Positions 26,941 through 35,384 of a stretch of DNA of 64,000 nucleotides are shown here, piece by piece. Position numbers and translations under genes: made by a program. Position 1 is the stretch's first letter; every line of letters begins with the position of its first letter. Below the pieces are notes generated by a model. It ran no database searches. It worked only from the letters and a program-made list of their open reading frames with translations, and had not been told where the DNA came from. This DNA comes from Micromonospora sp. NBC_01699 (lineage in GTDB: Bacteria; Actinomycetota; Actinomycetes; Mycobacteriales; Micromonosporaceae), in contig NZ_CP109199.1 in NCBI RefSeq assembly GCF_036250065.1, positions 6,756,001-6,820,000 on the forward strand. Direction: 5' to 3'.

Positions 26941-27132
26941 CCGCCGCTCCGTCCGCCGCCCGGTCCCGGTCCTGGCGCGCTCCGGGGCCCGGTTCTGGTC
27001 CTGGTGCACCCCACCGGTGGGAATCCCGGTGCACCCGCTCGATCCAACCAGAGCACGGCCCGCCCCGCCCGGCAGGACGCAACGGAGGTGGCAGAAATGC
27101 GGCGACGAATAGCCTTCCTTAGCGGGGCACGA

Positions 27133-27144
27133 ATCCTATAGGAT
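27133..27144. promoter_or_regulatory. Perfect palindrome before the GntR gene, candidate operator
   Basis: ATCCTATAGGAT is a perfect 12-base palindrome ending eight bases before the GntR start. FCD-type GntR regulators often bind short inverted repeats overlapping their own promoter. TATAGGAT could double as a -10 region, which would make the transcript almost leaderless. Confidence 0.55.
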
Positions 27145-27152
27145 CTTCGATC

Positions 27153-27839
27153 GTGATGGAGGTACTACGGCCCGCGCGACGGACGACACTCGCCGACGAC
27201 GTCTACGAGTCGGTGCGTACGTTGGTGATGGACCATGCCGTGGCGCCCGGCGAACGGATCAACATCGAGGCGCTGGCCCGACAGCTCCAGGTCTCTCCCA
27301 CTCCGGTCCGCGAAGCACTCGCCCGGCTCGAATCCGACGGCCTGGTCCGCAAGCGCGCGCTCGCCGGTTACACCGCCACCCCGCTGCTCACCCGGCCCGA
27401 GTTCGACGAACTGGTCGAGATGCGGCTGATCCTCGAACCGGTCGCCACCGAACGGGCCACCCGCCGGATCGCCGGGCTGCCCAACCCCGCCGAAGCGCTC
27501 GACCAGCTCCGCGGCGCGGCCGAACTCCCCGGCCCGGCACCCGGCACCGAGGGCTTCGCCGCCATCGCGGAGTTCACCAACCGGGACGCCCGGTTCCACC
27601 ACCTCGTCGCCGAGCGGGCCGGCAACCAGTTGCTGCACGACGCCGTCGTCCGGCTCCGGTCCCACCTGCACCTGTTCCGGCTCTACTTCCCGGCCACCCA
27701 CCACGGGATCAGCGCCCGGGAACACCACCGGATAGTCGACGCGGTCGCCGCCGGCGACCCCGACGACGCCGCTGCCGCCATGCGCGCCCACCTGCTCGCC
27801 GCCCGGGACCGGCAGCTCCCCTTCTTCGAGACCGCCTGA
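27153..27839 (+). CDS. GntR-family (FCD) regulator of the lactate operon
   Basis: 228 residues. The winged HTH occupies about 10-75 (LADDVYESVRTLVMDHAVAPG ... SPTPVREALARLESDGLV). The FCD effector domain (about 85-215) shows the expected metal/ligand residues: Asp in TNRDARFHHLV, then FRLYFPATHHG and REHHRIVDAV. It starts 46 bases before lutA on the same strand, so it probably controls lutABC in response to lactate or a related hydroxy acid. GTG at 27153 and the adjacent ATG are both possible starts. Confidence 0.88.
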   Translation: MMEVLRPARRTTLADDVYESVRTLVMDHAVAPGERINIEALARQLQVSPTPVREALARLESDGLVRKRALAGYTATPLLTRPEFDELVEMRLILEPVATERATRRIAGLPNPAEALDQLRGAAELPGPAPGTEGFAAIAEFTNRDARFHHLVAERAGNQLLHDAVVRLRSHLHLFRLYFPATHHGISAREHHRIVDAVAAGDPDDAAAAMRAHLLAARDRQLPFFETA

Positions 27840-27884
27840 CATGCCCCCCTCCGGATGGGCCGACCCGCCGCGAAAAGAGATCCC

Positions 27885-28691
27885 GTGCGCATCGCGCTCT
27901 TCGTGACCTGCGTAAACGACCTGGTGTTCCCCGGCACCGGGCGGGCGGTGGTGACGATCCTGGAACGGCTCGGCCACACCGTCGAGTTCCCCACCGAACA
28001 GAGCTGCTGCGGCCAGATGCACGCCAACAGCGGCTATCGGGCCGAGGCGATGCCGCTGGTCCGCCGGTTCGTCGACACCTTCGGCCCGTACGACGCCGTG
28101 GTGGCCCCGTCCGGCTCGTGCGTGGCGATGGTGCGTGAGTCGTACCCCCGGCTGGCCGCGTCCGAGCCGGCGCTGGCGCGGCGGGTCGCCGACCTTGCCC
28201 CGCGCACGTACGAGCTGTCCGAACTGCTGGTCGACGTGCTCGCCGTGACCGATCTCGGCGCCTCGTTCCCGCACCGGGTCACGTACCACCCGACCTGTCA
28301 CGGCCTGCGCATGCTGCGGCTGGGCGACAAGCCACTGCAACTGCTGCGCGCCGTACGCGACATCGACCTGGTCGAGCTGCCCGGCGCCCAGGAGTGCTGC
28401 GGCTTCGGCGGCACGTTCGCGGTCAAGAACGCCGGCGTCTCCGGCGCGATGCTGGCCGACAAGTGCGACGCGGTCTGCTCCACCGGAGCCGAGTATGTCG
28501 CCGCCGCCGACAACTCCTGCCTGGCCCACATCGGCGGCGGGCTGTCCCGCCGTACCGGCCAACCCGACGGCGACGGCGGCACCCGCCCCGAGGTACGGGC
28601 GATCCACTACGCCGAGATCCTGGCCGGCACGGCGGACATTCCCGCCACCACGGCGGAAGCCCCCGCCACCACGGCGGAGGGAACGAAATGA
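27885..28691 (+). CDS. lutA: L-lactate oxidation Fe-S protein LutA (LldE-like)
   Basis: About 268 residues with two CCG domains of the cysteine-rich heterodisulfide-reductase type (EQSCCGQMHANSGY and AQECCGFGGTFAVKN), each providing ligands for an iron-sulfur cluster. It forms the LutABC complex that oxidises L-lactate to pyruvate. GTG at 27885 follows an AAGAGA ribosome site. The C-terminal tail (PATTAEAPATTAEGTK) is a repeat, unusual for the family. Its stop overlaps the lutB start by four bases. Confidence 0.93.
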   Translation: MRIALFVTCVNDLVFPGTGRAVVTILERLGHTVEFPTEQSCCGQMHANSGYRAEAMPLVRRFVDTFGPYDAVVAPSGSCVAMVRESYPRLAASEPALARRVADLAPRTYELSELLVDVLAVTDLGASFPHRVTYHPTCHGLRMLRLGDKPLQLLRAVRDIDLVELPGAQECCGFGGTFAVKNAGVSGAMLADKCDAVCSTGAEYVAAADNSCLAHIGGGLSRRTGQPDGDGGTRPEVRAIHYAEILAGTADIPATTAEAPATTAEGTK

Positions 28692-30133
28692 CCGGGACCG
28701 GGAACATCGTCGCGCGGCAGCCGTTCCCGGTGGCCGCCCGGACCAGGCTCGCCGACCCGCAGTTGCGGGCCAACCTGCGCCGGGCCACCCACACCATCCG
28801 GGACAAGCGGCTGCGGATGGTCGGCGAGGTGCCCGACTGGGAGGCGCTGCGGGTCTCCGGTGCGGCGATCAAGGACGACGTGCTGGCCCGGCTCCCCGAA
28901 CTGCTGGATCGGTTCGAGGCCGCCGCCACCGCGGCCGGCGCGACCGTGCACTGGGCCCGGGACGCGCGGGAGGCCAACGAGGTCGTCACCCGACTGGTCC
29001 GGCAGACCGGCACCGACGAGGTGGTCAAGGTCAAGTCGATGGCCACCCAGGAGATCGGGCTGAACGAGGCGCTCGAAGCGGTCGGGATAGCCGCCGTGGA
29101 GACCGACCTGGCCGAGTTGATCGTGCAGCTCGCCGACGACCAGCCCTCGCACATCCTGGTCCCGGCGATCCACTACAACCGGCACCAGATCCGGGACATC
29201 TTCGCCGAGCGGATGCCCGGCGTGGACCCCACCGCGCTCACCGACGAACCGGCCGCACTCGCCGAGGCGGCCCGCCGGCACCTGCGAGCCAAGTTCCTCT
29301 CCGCCAAGGTCGCGATCTCCGGCGCCAACTTCGCCATCGCCGACACCGGCACACTGGTGGTGGTCGAGTCCGAGGGCAACGGGCGGATGTGCCTCACCCT
29401 GCCGGAGACGCTGATCTCGGTGGTCGGGATCGAGAAGCTACTGCCCACCTTCGGCGACCTGGAGGTGTTCCTGCAACTGCTGCCCCGGTCCTCGACCGGC
29501 GAGCGGATGAACCCGTACACCTCGATGTGGACCGGGGTCACCGAGGGCGACGGGCCACGGCAGGTGCACATCGTGCTGGTGGACAACGGGCGTACCGACA
29601 CCCGGGCCGACCCGGTCGGGCGGCAGGCGTTGCGCTGCATCCGCTGCTCCGCCTGCCTGAACGTCTGCCCGGTGTACGAGCGGGTCGGCGGACACGCGTA
29701 CGGCTCGGTCTACCCCGGGCCGATCGGCGCGATCCTCTCGCCGCAGATGACCGGGCCGGACGCGGGCGCGAACCGAACCCTGCCGTACGCCTCGACGCTC
29801 TGCGGCGCCTGCTTCGACGCCTGCCCGGTCCGGATCGACATCCCGGAGGTGCTGGTGCACCTGCGCCAGCAGGGGGTGGACGCGAAACGGGGCCGGCCGT
29901 CGGCGGAACGGACCGCCATGCGGGCGATGTCCTGGGTGATGCGGGACCGCCGCCGGTACACCGCCGCCCTGCGCGCCGCCCGCCGGGGCTCGGCGCCGTT
30001 GCGGCGGGGCGGCCGGCAGACCTCGATCCGGCACCTGCCCTGGCCGCTCTCCGGCTGGACGGCCAGCCGGGACGCACCGCTGCCGGCACCGGAGACGTTC
30101 CGGGAATGGTGGGCCGGCCGTGGCCGGGGCTGA
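28688..30133 (+). CDS. lutB: L-lactate oxidation Fe-S protein LutB (LldF-like)
   Basis: About 481 residues. The N-terminal LUD domain includes VKVKSMATQEIGLNEAL and ISGANFAIADTGTLVVVESEGN. Two ferredoxin-type 4Fe-4S sites follow (IRCSACLNVCPVYERVGGH and LCGACFDACPVRIDIPE). It passes electrons from lactate toward the respiratory chain. Translationally coupled to lutA (ATGA). The last 90 residues are basic and rich in Arg/Trp, as in other actinobacterial members. Confidence 0.95.
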   Translation: MTGTGNIVARQPFPVAARTRLADPQLRANLRRATHTIRDKRLRMVGEVPDWEALRVSGAAIKDDVLARLPELLDRFEAAATAAGATVHWARDAREANEVVTRLVRQTGTDEVVKVKSMATQEIGLNEALEAVGIAAVETDLAELIVQLADDQPSHILVPAIHYNRHQIRDIFAERMPGVDPTALTDEPAALAEAARRHLRAKFLSAKVAISGANFAIADTGTLVVVESEGNGRMCLTLPETLISVVGIEKLLPTFGDLEVFLQLLPRSSTGERMNPYTSMWTGVTEGDGPRQVHIVLVDNGRTDTRADPVGRQALRCIRCSACLNVCPVYERVGGHAYGSVYPGPIGAILSPQMTGPDAGANRTLPYASTLCGACFDACPVRIDIPEVLVHLRQQGVDAKRGRPSAERTAMRAMSWVMRDRRRYTAALRAARRGSAPLRRGGRQTSIRHLPWPLSGWTASRDAPLPAPETFREWWAGRGRG

Positions 30134-30233
30134 CCCGGCCGTGACCGGCGCCGAAGAACACCGGCGGACCCGACCACGGTCCGCTGACAACCGACGGATC
30201 GCACCCGGCACGGCCGGCGATGGAGGGGCTGTC

Positions 30234-30953
30234 ATGACCATGACCGCACGGGACGAGATCATGGCCCGGCTCCGGGCGGTCGCACCGATCGCCCCGGTCA
30301 CCGTGCCCCGGCAGTACCACACCGGCCCGGACCCGGCCCGACCCGCACCGACGGATCCGGCATCGGTCGACCCCGTGCCGGTCGAGCTGGCACCGACCGA
30401 TCCGGCGCTGGTCGATTCGGCATCGATCGATCCGGCGCTGGTCGAGCTGCTGGTGGACCGGCTGGTCGACTACCGGGCCACGGTCACGCGCTGCGACCCC
30501 GACGGGGTGGCCGAGGCGCTCGGCGGGCTGCTGGGCGGCGTACCGGCGGTGGCGGTGCCGGCGGGACTGCCGGCGGGCTGGCTGTCCGCGTACCCGGGGA
30601 TGGTCGTGCGCGACGGCGAGCCGCGGCCCCTGACGGTGACCGACCTGGACGCGCCGGGGCTCGCCGTGGTCACCGGCTGCGCGGTGGCGATCGCCGAGAC
30701 CGGCACGCTGATCCTCGACACCGGCGCCGACCAGGGGCGGCGGCTGCTCACCCTGGTCCCCGACCATCATGTCTGCGTGGTCCGGGCCGGTCAGGTCGTC
30801 GGCGGGGTGCCGCAGGCGCTGCGCCGGCTGGCCGACCCGACCCGGCCGCTGACCCTGGTCTCCGGGCCCTCGGCGACCAGCGACATCGAACTGAACCGGG
30901 TCGAGGGCGTGCACGGACCACGGCGACTGGACGTGCTCATCGTCGCCGGCTGA
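30234..30953 (+). CDS. lutC: Lactate utilisation protein LutC (LldG-like)
   Basis: About 239 residues of the LUD domain family: DLDAPGLAVVTGCAVAIAETGTL and TLVPDHHVCVVRAGQVVGG are characteristic. It is the third LutABC subunit. ATG at 30234 follows GGAGGGG. Between the N-terminal helix and the LUD core lies a low-complexity duplication of about 30 residues (PTDPASVDPVPVEL / PTDPALVDSASIDP), absent from typical LutC and probably produced by slippage. It ends 13 bases from the convergent cvnD gene with no room for a separate terminator. Confidence 0.92.
   Translation: MTMTARDEIMARLRAVAPIAPVTVPRQYHTGPDPARPAPTDPASVDPVPVELAPTDPALVDSASIDPALVELLVDRLVDYRATVTRCDPDGVAEALGGLLGGVPAVAVPAGLPAGWLSAYPGMVVRDGEPRPLTVTDLDAPGLAVVTGCAVAIAETGTLILDTGADQGRRLLTLVPDHHVCVVRAGQVVGGVPQALRRLADPTRPLTLVSGPSATSDIELNRVEGVHGPRRLDVLIVAG
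30331..30440 (+). repeat. Imperfect coding repeat in lutC
   Basis: Units containing GATCCGGC(A/G)... and CTGGTCGA recur, encoding repeated (T/S)DPA-(S/L)-V-(D/E) segments. The reading frame is kept, so this is a tolerated expansion. Confidence 0.7.
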
Positions 30954-30966
30954 CCGGCGCGGTGGG

Positions 30967-31569
30967 TCAGTTCGCCGAGACCGCTACGCCGCGCCGGGCC
31001 GCGACGTGCTCGACCAGGGTGACCAGTACGCCCTTGCCGGACTGGCGGCTGCGGGCGTCGCAGAGCACGACCGGCACGTCCGGATCGAGATCCAGCGCCA
31101 CCCGCACCGACGCCGGGCTGAACTGTTGCGCGCCCTCGAAGCAGTTGACCCCGACCACGAACGGCGTACCCCGTCGCTCGAAGTAGTCCACCGAGGGAAA
31201 ACAGTCGGCCAGCCGCCGGGTGTCGGCCAGCACCACCGCCCCGAGCGCGCCGAACGCCAACTCGTCCCAGAGGAACCAGAACCGATCCTGGCCGGGAGTG
31301 CCGAACAGGTAGACCTGGAGATCCTCGTTGATCGAGATCCGGCCGAAGTCCATTGCCACCGTGGTGGTGGTCTTGCCCTCGACACCGGCCAGGTCGTCGG
31401 TGCCCACCCCCGCGTCGGTGAGGACCTCCTCGGTCTGCAACGGCCTGATCTCGCTCACCGCGCCGACCAACGTGGTCTTGCCGGCCCCGAATCCCCCGGC
31501 GACCAGGATCTTCAACGCGAGCGGGATCCGCCGGGCGGATTCGGCCCGGTCAGAGCGCACGGAGTCCAT
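30967..31569 (-). CDS. cvnD: Conservon small GTP-binding protein (CvnD-type)
   Basis: 200 residues of the actinobacterial Ras/MglA-like GTPase group. P-loop GGFGAGKTT near 25-33, TTTTVAMDFGRI as switch I region, FGTPGQDRFWFLWDE as G3 motif, and GVNCFEG in place of the usual NKxD. It is the last gene of a four-gene conservon read cvnA-B-C-D. In characterised conservons the GTPase cycles at the membrane with the CvnA sensor and CvnB roadblock protein. It overlaps cvnC by 20 bases. Confidence 0.93.
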   Translation of the reverse strand: MDSVRSDRAESARRIPLALKILVAGGFGAGKTTLVGAVSEIRPLQTEEVLTDAGVGTDDLAGVEGKTTTTVAMDFGRISINEDLQVYLFGTPGQDRFWFLWDELAFGALGAVVLADTRRLADCFPSVDYFERRGTPFVVGVNCFEGAQQFSPASVRVALDLDPDVPVVLCDARSRQSGKGVLVTLVEHVAARRGVAVSAN

Positions 31570-31939
31570 TGACCACCGCCTTGAGAATGTCGTCTTCCGG
31601 GAAACTGGGTGCCGACGAGGGCTCGTACATGGCGATCAGCTCGGCCGTGAGCAGGTCGGCGAGCAGGATCCGGACCACCCCCAACGGCAGGTCGAGATGG
31701 GACGCGACCTCGGCGACCGAGATCGGCTCCTGGCTCAACCGGACGATCTGCCGGTGCTCCGGCTGGAGCTGCTCGGCCCGGCCGTCACCACCGGCCACGG
31801 CCGCGACCACGAACGCGACCAGGTCGAAGCCGCCGACCGCCGGCCGGACCCGACCACCGGTCATCATGTACGGGCGGACCACCGGCCCGGCGTCGGAATC
31901 CAGCCAGTCGTGGTGTGGTCCGGGCAGCTCATCTCGCAT
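31550..31939 (-). CDS. cvnC: Conservon DUF742 protein (CvnC-type)
   Basis: 129 residues. DUF742 features: VVRPYMMTGGRVRP at the N-terminus, a winged-helix-like EHRQIVRLSQEPISVAEVA, LPLGVVRILLADLL, and the conserved ILKAVVNGLRAL end. It overlaps cvnB at its 5' end (11 bases) and cvnD at its 3' end, so the four genes are translated as a unit. Its molecular role is probably an adaptor between sensor and GTPase. Confidence 0.93.
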   Translation of the reverse strand: MRDELPGPHHDWLDSDAGPVVRPYMMTGGRVRPAVGGFDLVAFVVAAVAGGDGRAEQLQPEHRQIVRLSQEPISVAEVASHLDLPLGVVRILLADLLTAELIAMYEPSSAPSFPEDDILKAVVNGLRAL

Positions 31940-32348
31940 CGGCTGTCACCCCAGCACTACGGCTCGGTGTGCTCAGGAACTCGCCGACCCTGGTCACCAG
32001 CATCGCCATCTCGTACGCGATCAGGCCGATGTCGGAGTCGGCGCCACAGAGCACGGCCAGGCAGGCGCCCTGCCCGGCGGCGGTGACGAAGAGGAACGCC
32101 GACTCCATCTCGACCACTGTCTGTCGTACCGGGCCGGCGGTGAACTGCCGGCTGGCCCCCTTGGCCAGGCTCTGGAAGCCGGCGGCCATGGCGGACATGT
32201 GCTCGGCGTCCTCCTGGGCCAGCCCGCGGGACGCGGCCATCAGCAACCCGTCCGCGGACAGCACCACGGCCTGTTCCGCGGTCGGTACGCGCTCCACGAG
32301 GTCGTCGAGGAGCCAGGCGAGATCGGCCGGTCTCGTCGGGTGCACCAC
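31929..32348 (-). CDS. cvnB: Conservon roadblock/LC7 protein (CvnB-type)
   Basis: 139 residues, one roadblock/LC7 domain: LAWLLDDLVERVPTAEQAVVLSADGLLMA, then MSAMAAGFQSLAKGASRQF and FLFVTAAGQGACLAVL. These proteins act as GTPase-activating or scaffold partners of the CvnD GTPase. The GTG start at 32348 shares a base with the TAG stop of cvnA (TAGTG), a very tight coupling. Confidence 0.94.
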   Translation of the reverse strand: MVHPTRPADLAWLLDDLVERVPTAEQAVVLSADGLLMAASRGLAQEDAEHMSAMAAGFQSLAKGASRQFTAGPVRQTVVEMESAFLFVTAAGQGACLAVLCGADSDIGLIAYEMAMLVTRVGEFLSTPSRSAGVTADAR

Positions 32349-35044
32349 TACGCGTCCCTTCCAGAATCGGTGGAGCCCGGGTCGGCGACCGGGGCATCGG
32401 CTGGGCTGGCCGGCGCGGCGACGACCGGCTCGTCGTTCCCGGCGGCGGTGGCCCGCGTCGGCGCGGGTGCCGGTGCCGGAGTCATCTCCGGGGGAACGGT
32501 GGTCCTCGGCGCGGCGGTGGCCGGACTGAGGGTGGCCGGTTTGAGGGTGGCCAGTTGGACGGTGGGTGCGTCGGTCGGGCTCGCCGCGTCCCGGCGGCCC
32601 CGGGCGGTGCCGGCCTGCATCGCCGACATCATCGCCCGGATCTCCTCTGGTGTGCGCCCGGCCGGCTTCGGTGGCTGCACCGATGGCTCCGCGTCCCGGG
32701 GTGCCGGCTCGGCCGACACCGTCGGCTCGCGCAGCTGCGGCGCCAGGCTGGTCTGCCGGACCCGGCGGGGCAGGCCGTCGTCGCCCACCGGCACCGCCGT
32801 GGGTTCGGTTGCCGGCGGGCTCGCCCCGGCCGGCGTACCGACGGTCGCGGGCGCCGCGAACGGCCCACCCGGCCGATCCGGTACGTCCCGGTCCGGTGCA
32901 CTCGGCACCGCGGTCAACCGCCCCAGGGTCCTGGCCCGGCGCTCCGGTACGCCCGACCCGATCCGCTGTCCCGAACCGGTCCTGCCGGCCAGGCCCGCCC
33001 GTGCTCCCGGACCGGCACCGAGCCGGGACGCGAGCGTCGCCCCGGACAGCGGCGCCGAGCCCGTGCCGGGCCCCGAGTCCGCGTCCACCAGCTCGCCGAC
33101 CTCGATCGGGTCGACCGACCGGACCGGCTCCACCGGTCGGCCGGGCAGGGCGAGCGGGCCGTTGCCGGGCACCACGAGTTCACCGGGGATCAGCGCCACC
33201 GCGGTCACCCCGCCGTACGGGGACGAGCGCAGTTGCACCTTGACCCCGTGCCGGGCACCGAGCTGGGCGACCACGAACAGGCCCAGCCGGGCGCTGTTCA
33301 CCGGGTCGAACTCGGGTGGGTCGGCCAACCGCCGGTTCGCCGCGTCCAGCGCCTCCGGGGTCATCCCCAGGCCCCGGTCCTCGGCTTCGATCGCGTACCC
33401 GTTGGGGACCAGTTGCCCGGTGACCCGTACCCGGGTGTGCGGCGGCGAGAACGAGGTGGCGTTCTCGATCAGCTCGGCCAGCAGGTGAATCACGTCACCG
33501 ACCGCCGGGCCGACGACCGACGCCGGCTGTACGGCGGCCACGTCGACCCGCGCGTAGTCCTCGACCTCGGAGATCGCGCCCCGCATCACGTCGACCATGG
33601 CGACCGGGTTGCGCCAGCCCCGACCGGGTGCGGCACCGGCGAGGATGACCAGGTCCTCGGCGTGCCGACGCATCCGGGTGGCCATGTGGTCGATCCGGAA
33701 CAGGTCCTCCAGCTCCTCCGGCTCGGTGACCCGCCGTTCCATCTTGTCGAGCAGTGCGAGCTGGCGGTGCAGCAGGGTCTGGCTGCGCCGGGCGATGTTG
33801 AGGAAGACCTCGTTCATCCCGCGCCGCAGCCCCGCCTCGTCCACCGCGGAACGTACGGCGGTGCGCTGCACCTCGCTGAACGCGTTTCCGACCTGGCCGA
33901 TCTCGTCCCGGCCGTACTCCAGGTCCGGGGACTCGCGGGCGACGTCGACGTCCTCGCCCCGGCGCAACCGCCCGACGACATCGGGCAGCCGGGTGCCGGC
34001 GAGTTCCAGTGCGGCCGTACGCAGGCCGGTCAGCCGCCCGATCAGCGAGCGGCCGACCCGGACCGCGATGAACATGGACAGGATGACCGCGGCCAGCCCG
34101 AGCAGGCCGGCGAGGCCGAGCCGGACCAGCACCTGGACCGCGACCGGCTTGGCCCGGTCGGTCAGCGTGTCCGCGGCGGCCAGTTCGAAGTCGTACAACT
34201 GCTGCTGGACGTTGTCGTAGCTGGTCCGCCATGCTTCGGCGCCGACCGGCACCGCGGCACCGGTCCGGCCCTTGGCGACCACGTCGGCCATCATCGCCCG
34301 GACCCGGACGAAGTCCTCGCCGTCGACCATCCGCTGGTACGCGGCCCGGTCGCTGTCCGGCAGGTCGGCCACCGCATCCTCGTAGAGGAACCGCTGGGTG
34401 CCGATCGCCTGCACCACCTGCGGGTACTCGCCCTCGGCGAAGCGTCCGGCGACGAACGCCCCGGCGAGTACGGCGTCCACCTGGTCGAGTACCTCGCGAG
34501 CGCCGCCGAGGGAGATCACGTTGAGCGACTCCACGTTGACGCCGTCGACGCCCAGCGCGGCCATCGCGTCGAAGACCCGGTAGGTCAGCGAGATGGTGCT
34601 GCTGTAGAGCCCGAACGCGCCGGCCCGGTCCATGTCCTTGCGGTCGATGAAGCCCCGGCCGGCGGGTAACGCCTCCAGGGCCACGAAGAGCTGGTCGATC
34701 CGGCCGCGGAGCTGGTCGCCGCCGGAGTCGAGCAGACCGCTGTCGTCGGTGAGGCGGCGCATCTCGGCGATCGCCCGGTCGGTCTCCGCCCGCTGCTCGT
34801 TCAGGGCGGCCAGGTCGCCGCCGGCGAGGTAGCGGATGGAGAGCCGGCGTTCGGCCTGTAGTTCACCGACCACGACGGTGCCCGGTTTTCCCACCTTGTC
34901 GAGCAGGGACTGCGCGGAGAGCAGCCGGGTGGCGGGCTCGATGGTGAGCAGGGTGGCAAAGATCCACAACGCCAACAACGCGGCGATCGGCACCGCGACC
35001 AGCGCGATGATCTTTGAACGGATCGTCCAGTTACGGCTGTTCAT
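32348..35044 (-). CDS. cvnA: Conservon sensor histidine-kinase-like protein (CvnA-type)
   Basis: About 898 residues. First membrane helix at 13-34 (ALVAVPIAALLALWIFATLL), then an extracellular nitrate/nitrite-sensing-like helical domain (about 35-300), a second helix near 300-325, a HAMP-like linker, and an ATPase domain with ELIENATSFSPPHTRVRV (about 530) and DRGLGMTPEAL. The C-terminal 300 residues are Pro/Ala/Thr-rich and disordered. As in other CvnA proteins, kinase activity is not assured. ATG at 35044 follows GAGGT; the open frame upstream to 35311 does not look coding. Confidence 0.92.
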   Translation of the reverse strand: MNSRNWTIRSKIIALVAVPIAALLALWIFATLLTIEPATRLLSAQSLLDKVGKPGTVVVGELQAERRLSIRYLAGGDLAALNEQRAETDRAIAEMRRLTDDSGLLDSGGDQLRGRIDQLFVALEALPAGRGFIDRKDMDRAGAFGLYSSTISLTYRVFDAMAALGVDGVNVESLNVISLGGAREVLDQVDAVLAGAFVAGRFAEGEYPQVVQAIGTQRFLYEDAVADLPDSDRAAYQRMVDGEDFVRVRAMMADVVAKGRTGAAVPVGAEAWRTSYDNVQQQLYDFELAAADTLTDRAKPVAVQVLVRLGLAGLLGLAAVILSMFIAVRVGRSLIGRLTGLRTAALELAGTRLPDVVGRLRRGEDVDVARESPDLEYGRDEIGQVGNAFSEVQRTAVRSAVDEAGLRRGMNEVFLNIARRSQTLLHRQLALLDKMERRVTEPEELEDLFRIDHMATRMRRHAEDLVILAGAAPGRGWRNPVAMVDVMRGAISEVEDYARVDVAAVQPASVVGPAVGDVIHLLAELIENATSFSPPHTRVRVTGQLVPNGYAIEAEDRGLGMTPEALDAANRRLADPPEFDPVNSARLGLFVVAQLGARHGVKVQLRSSPYGGVTAVALIPGELVVPGNGPLALPGRPVEPVRSVDPIEVGELVDADSGPGTGSAPLSGATLASRLGAGPGARAGLAGRTGSGQRIGSGVPERRARTLGRLTAVPSAPDRDVPDRPGGPFAAPATVGTPAGASPPATEPTAVPVGDDGLPRRVRQTSLAPQLREPTVSAEPAPRDAEPSVQPPKPAGRTPEEIRAMMSAMQAGTARGRRDAASPTDAPTVQLATLKPATLSPATAAPRTTVPPEMTPAPAPAPTRATAAGNDEPVVAAPASPADAPVADPGSTDSGRDA

Positions 35045-35384
35045 CGGACCTCGCCCGGGGGGTGGCAGGAGGGAAAACCGGGCCCGGTCGGTCCGCATCC
35101 TCCCGACGGAGTCACGGAATACGAGCGTGCGCCTCCGGCAGGATACGTAATCGGCGACGTATGCACTACCGGACGTCCCGGGTGGGCTTCCGAAGTACTG
35201 TCCAATCTCGACCATATTCGGCTGATGCCCGAACGGTCGGGGAAGCCGCCGCGCCCCGTACCCGCCCCGAACAGGCGAAACGGGGTGTCCCGGAGACAAT
35301 CTCCGGAACACCCCGCCGGTACCGCGCGTTAGTCGGGCCGAGACGGTGGACCGCTCGCGGCGGCATCGGCATCGACCAATCGGA
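35045..35384. other. Intergenic region between catalase and the conservon
   Basis: No gene is seen. It carries the conservon promoter region (AT-richer part 35140-35230) and the catalase terminator (35281-35315). Confidence 0.6.
35281..35315 (-). terminator. Terminator of the catalase gene
   Basis: CGGGGTGT-C-CCGGAGA pairs with TCTCCGG-A-ACACCCCG around a three-base loop, a 15-bp stem with one internal mismatch, 70 bases past the catalase stop. Confidence 0.8.
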
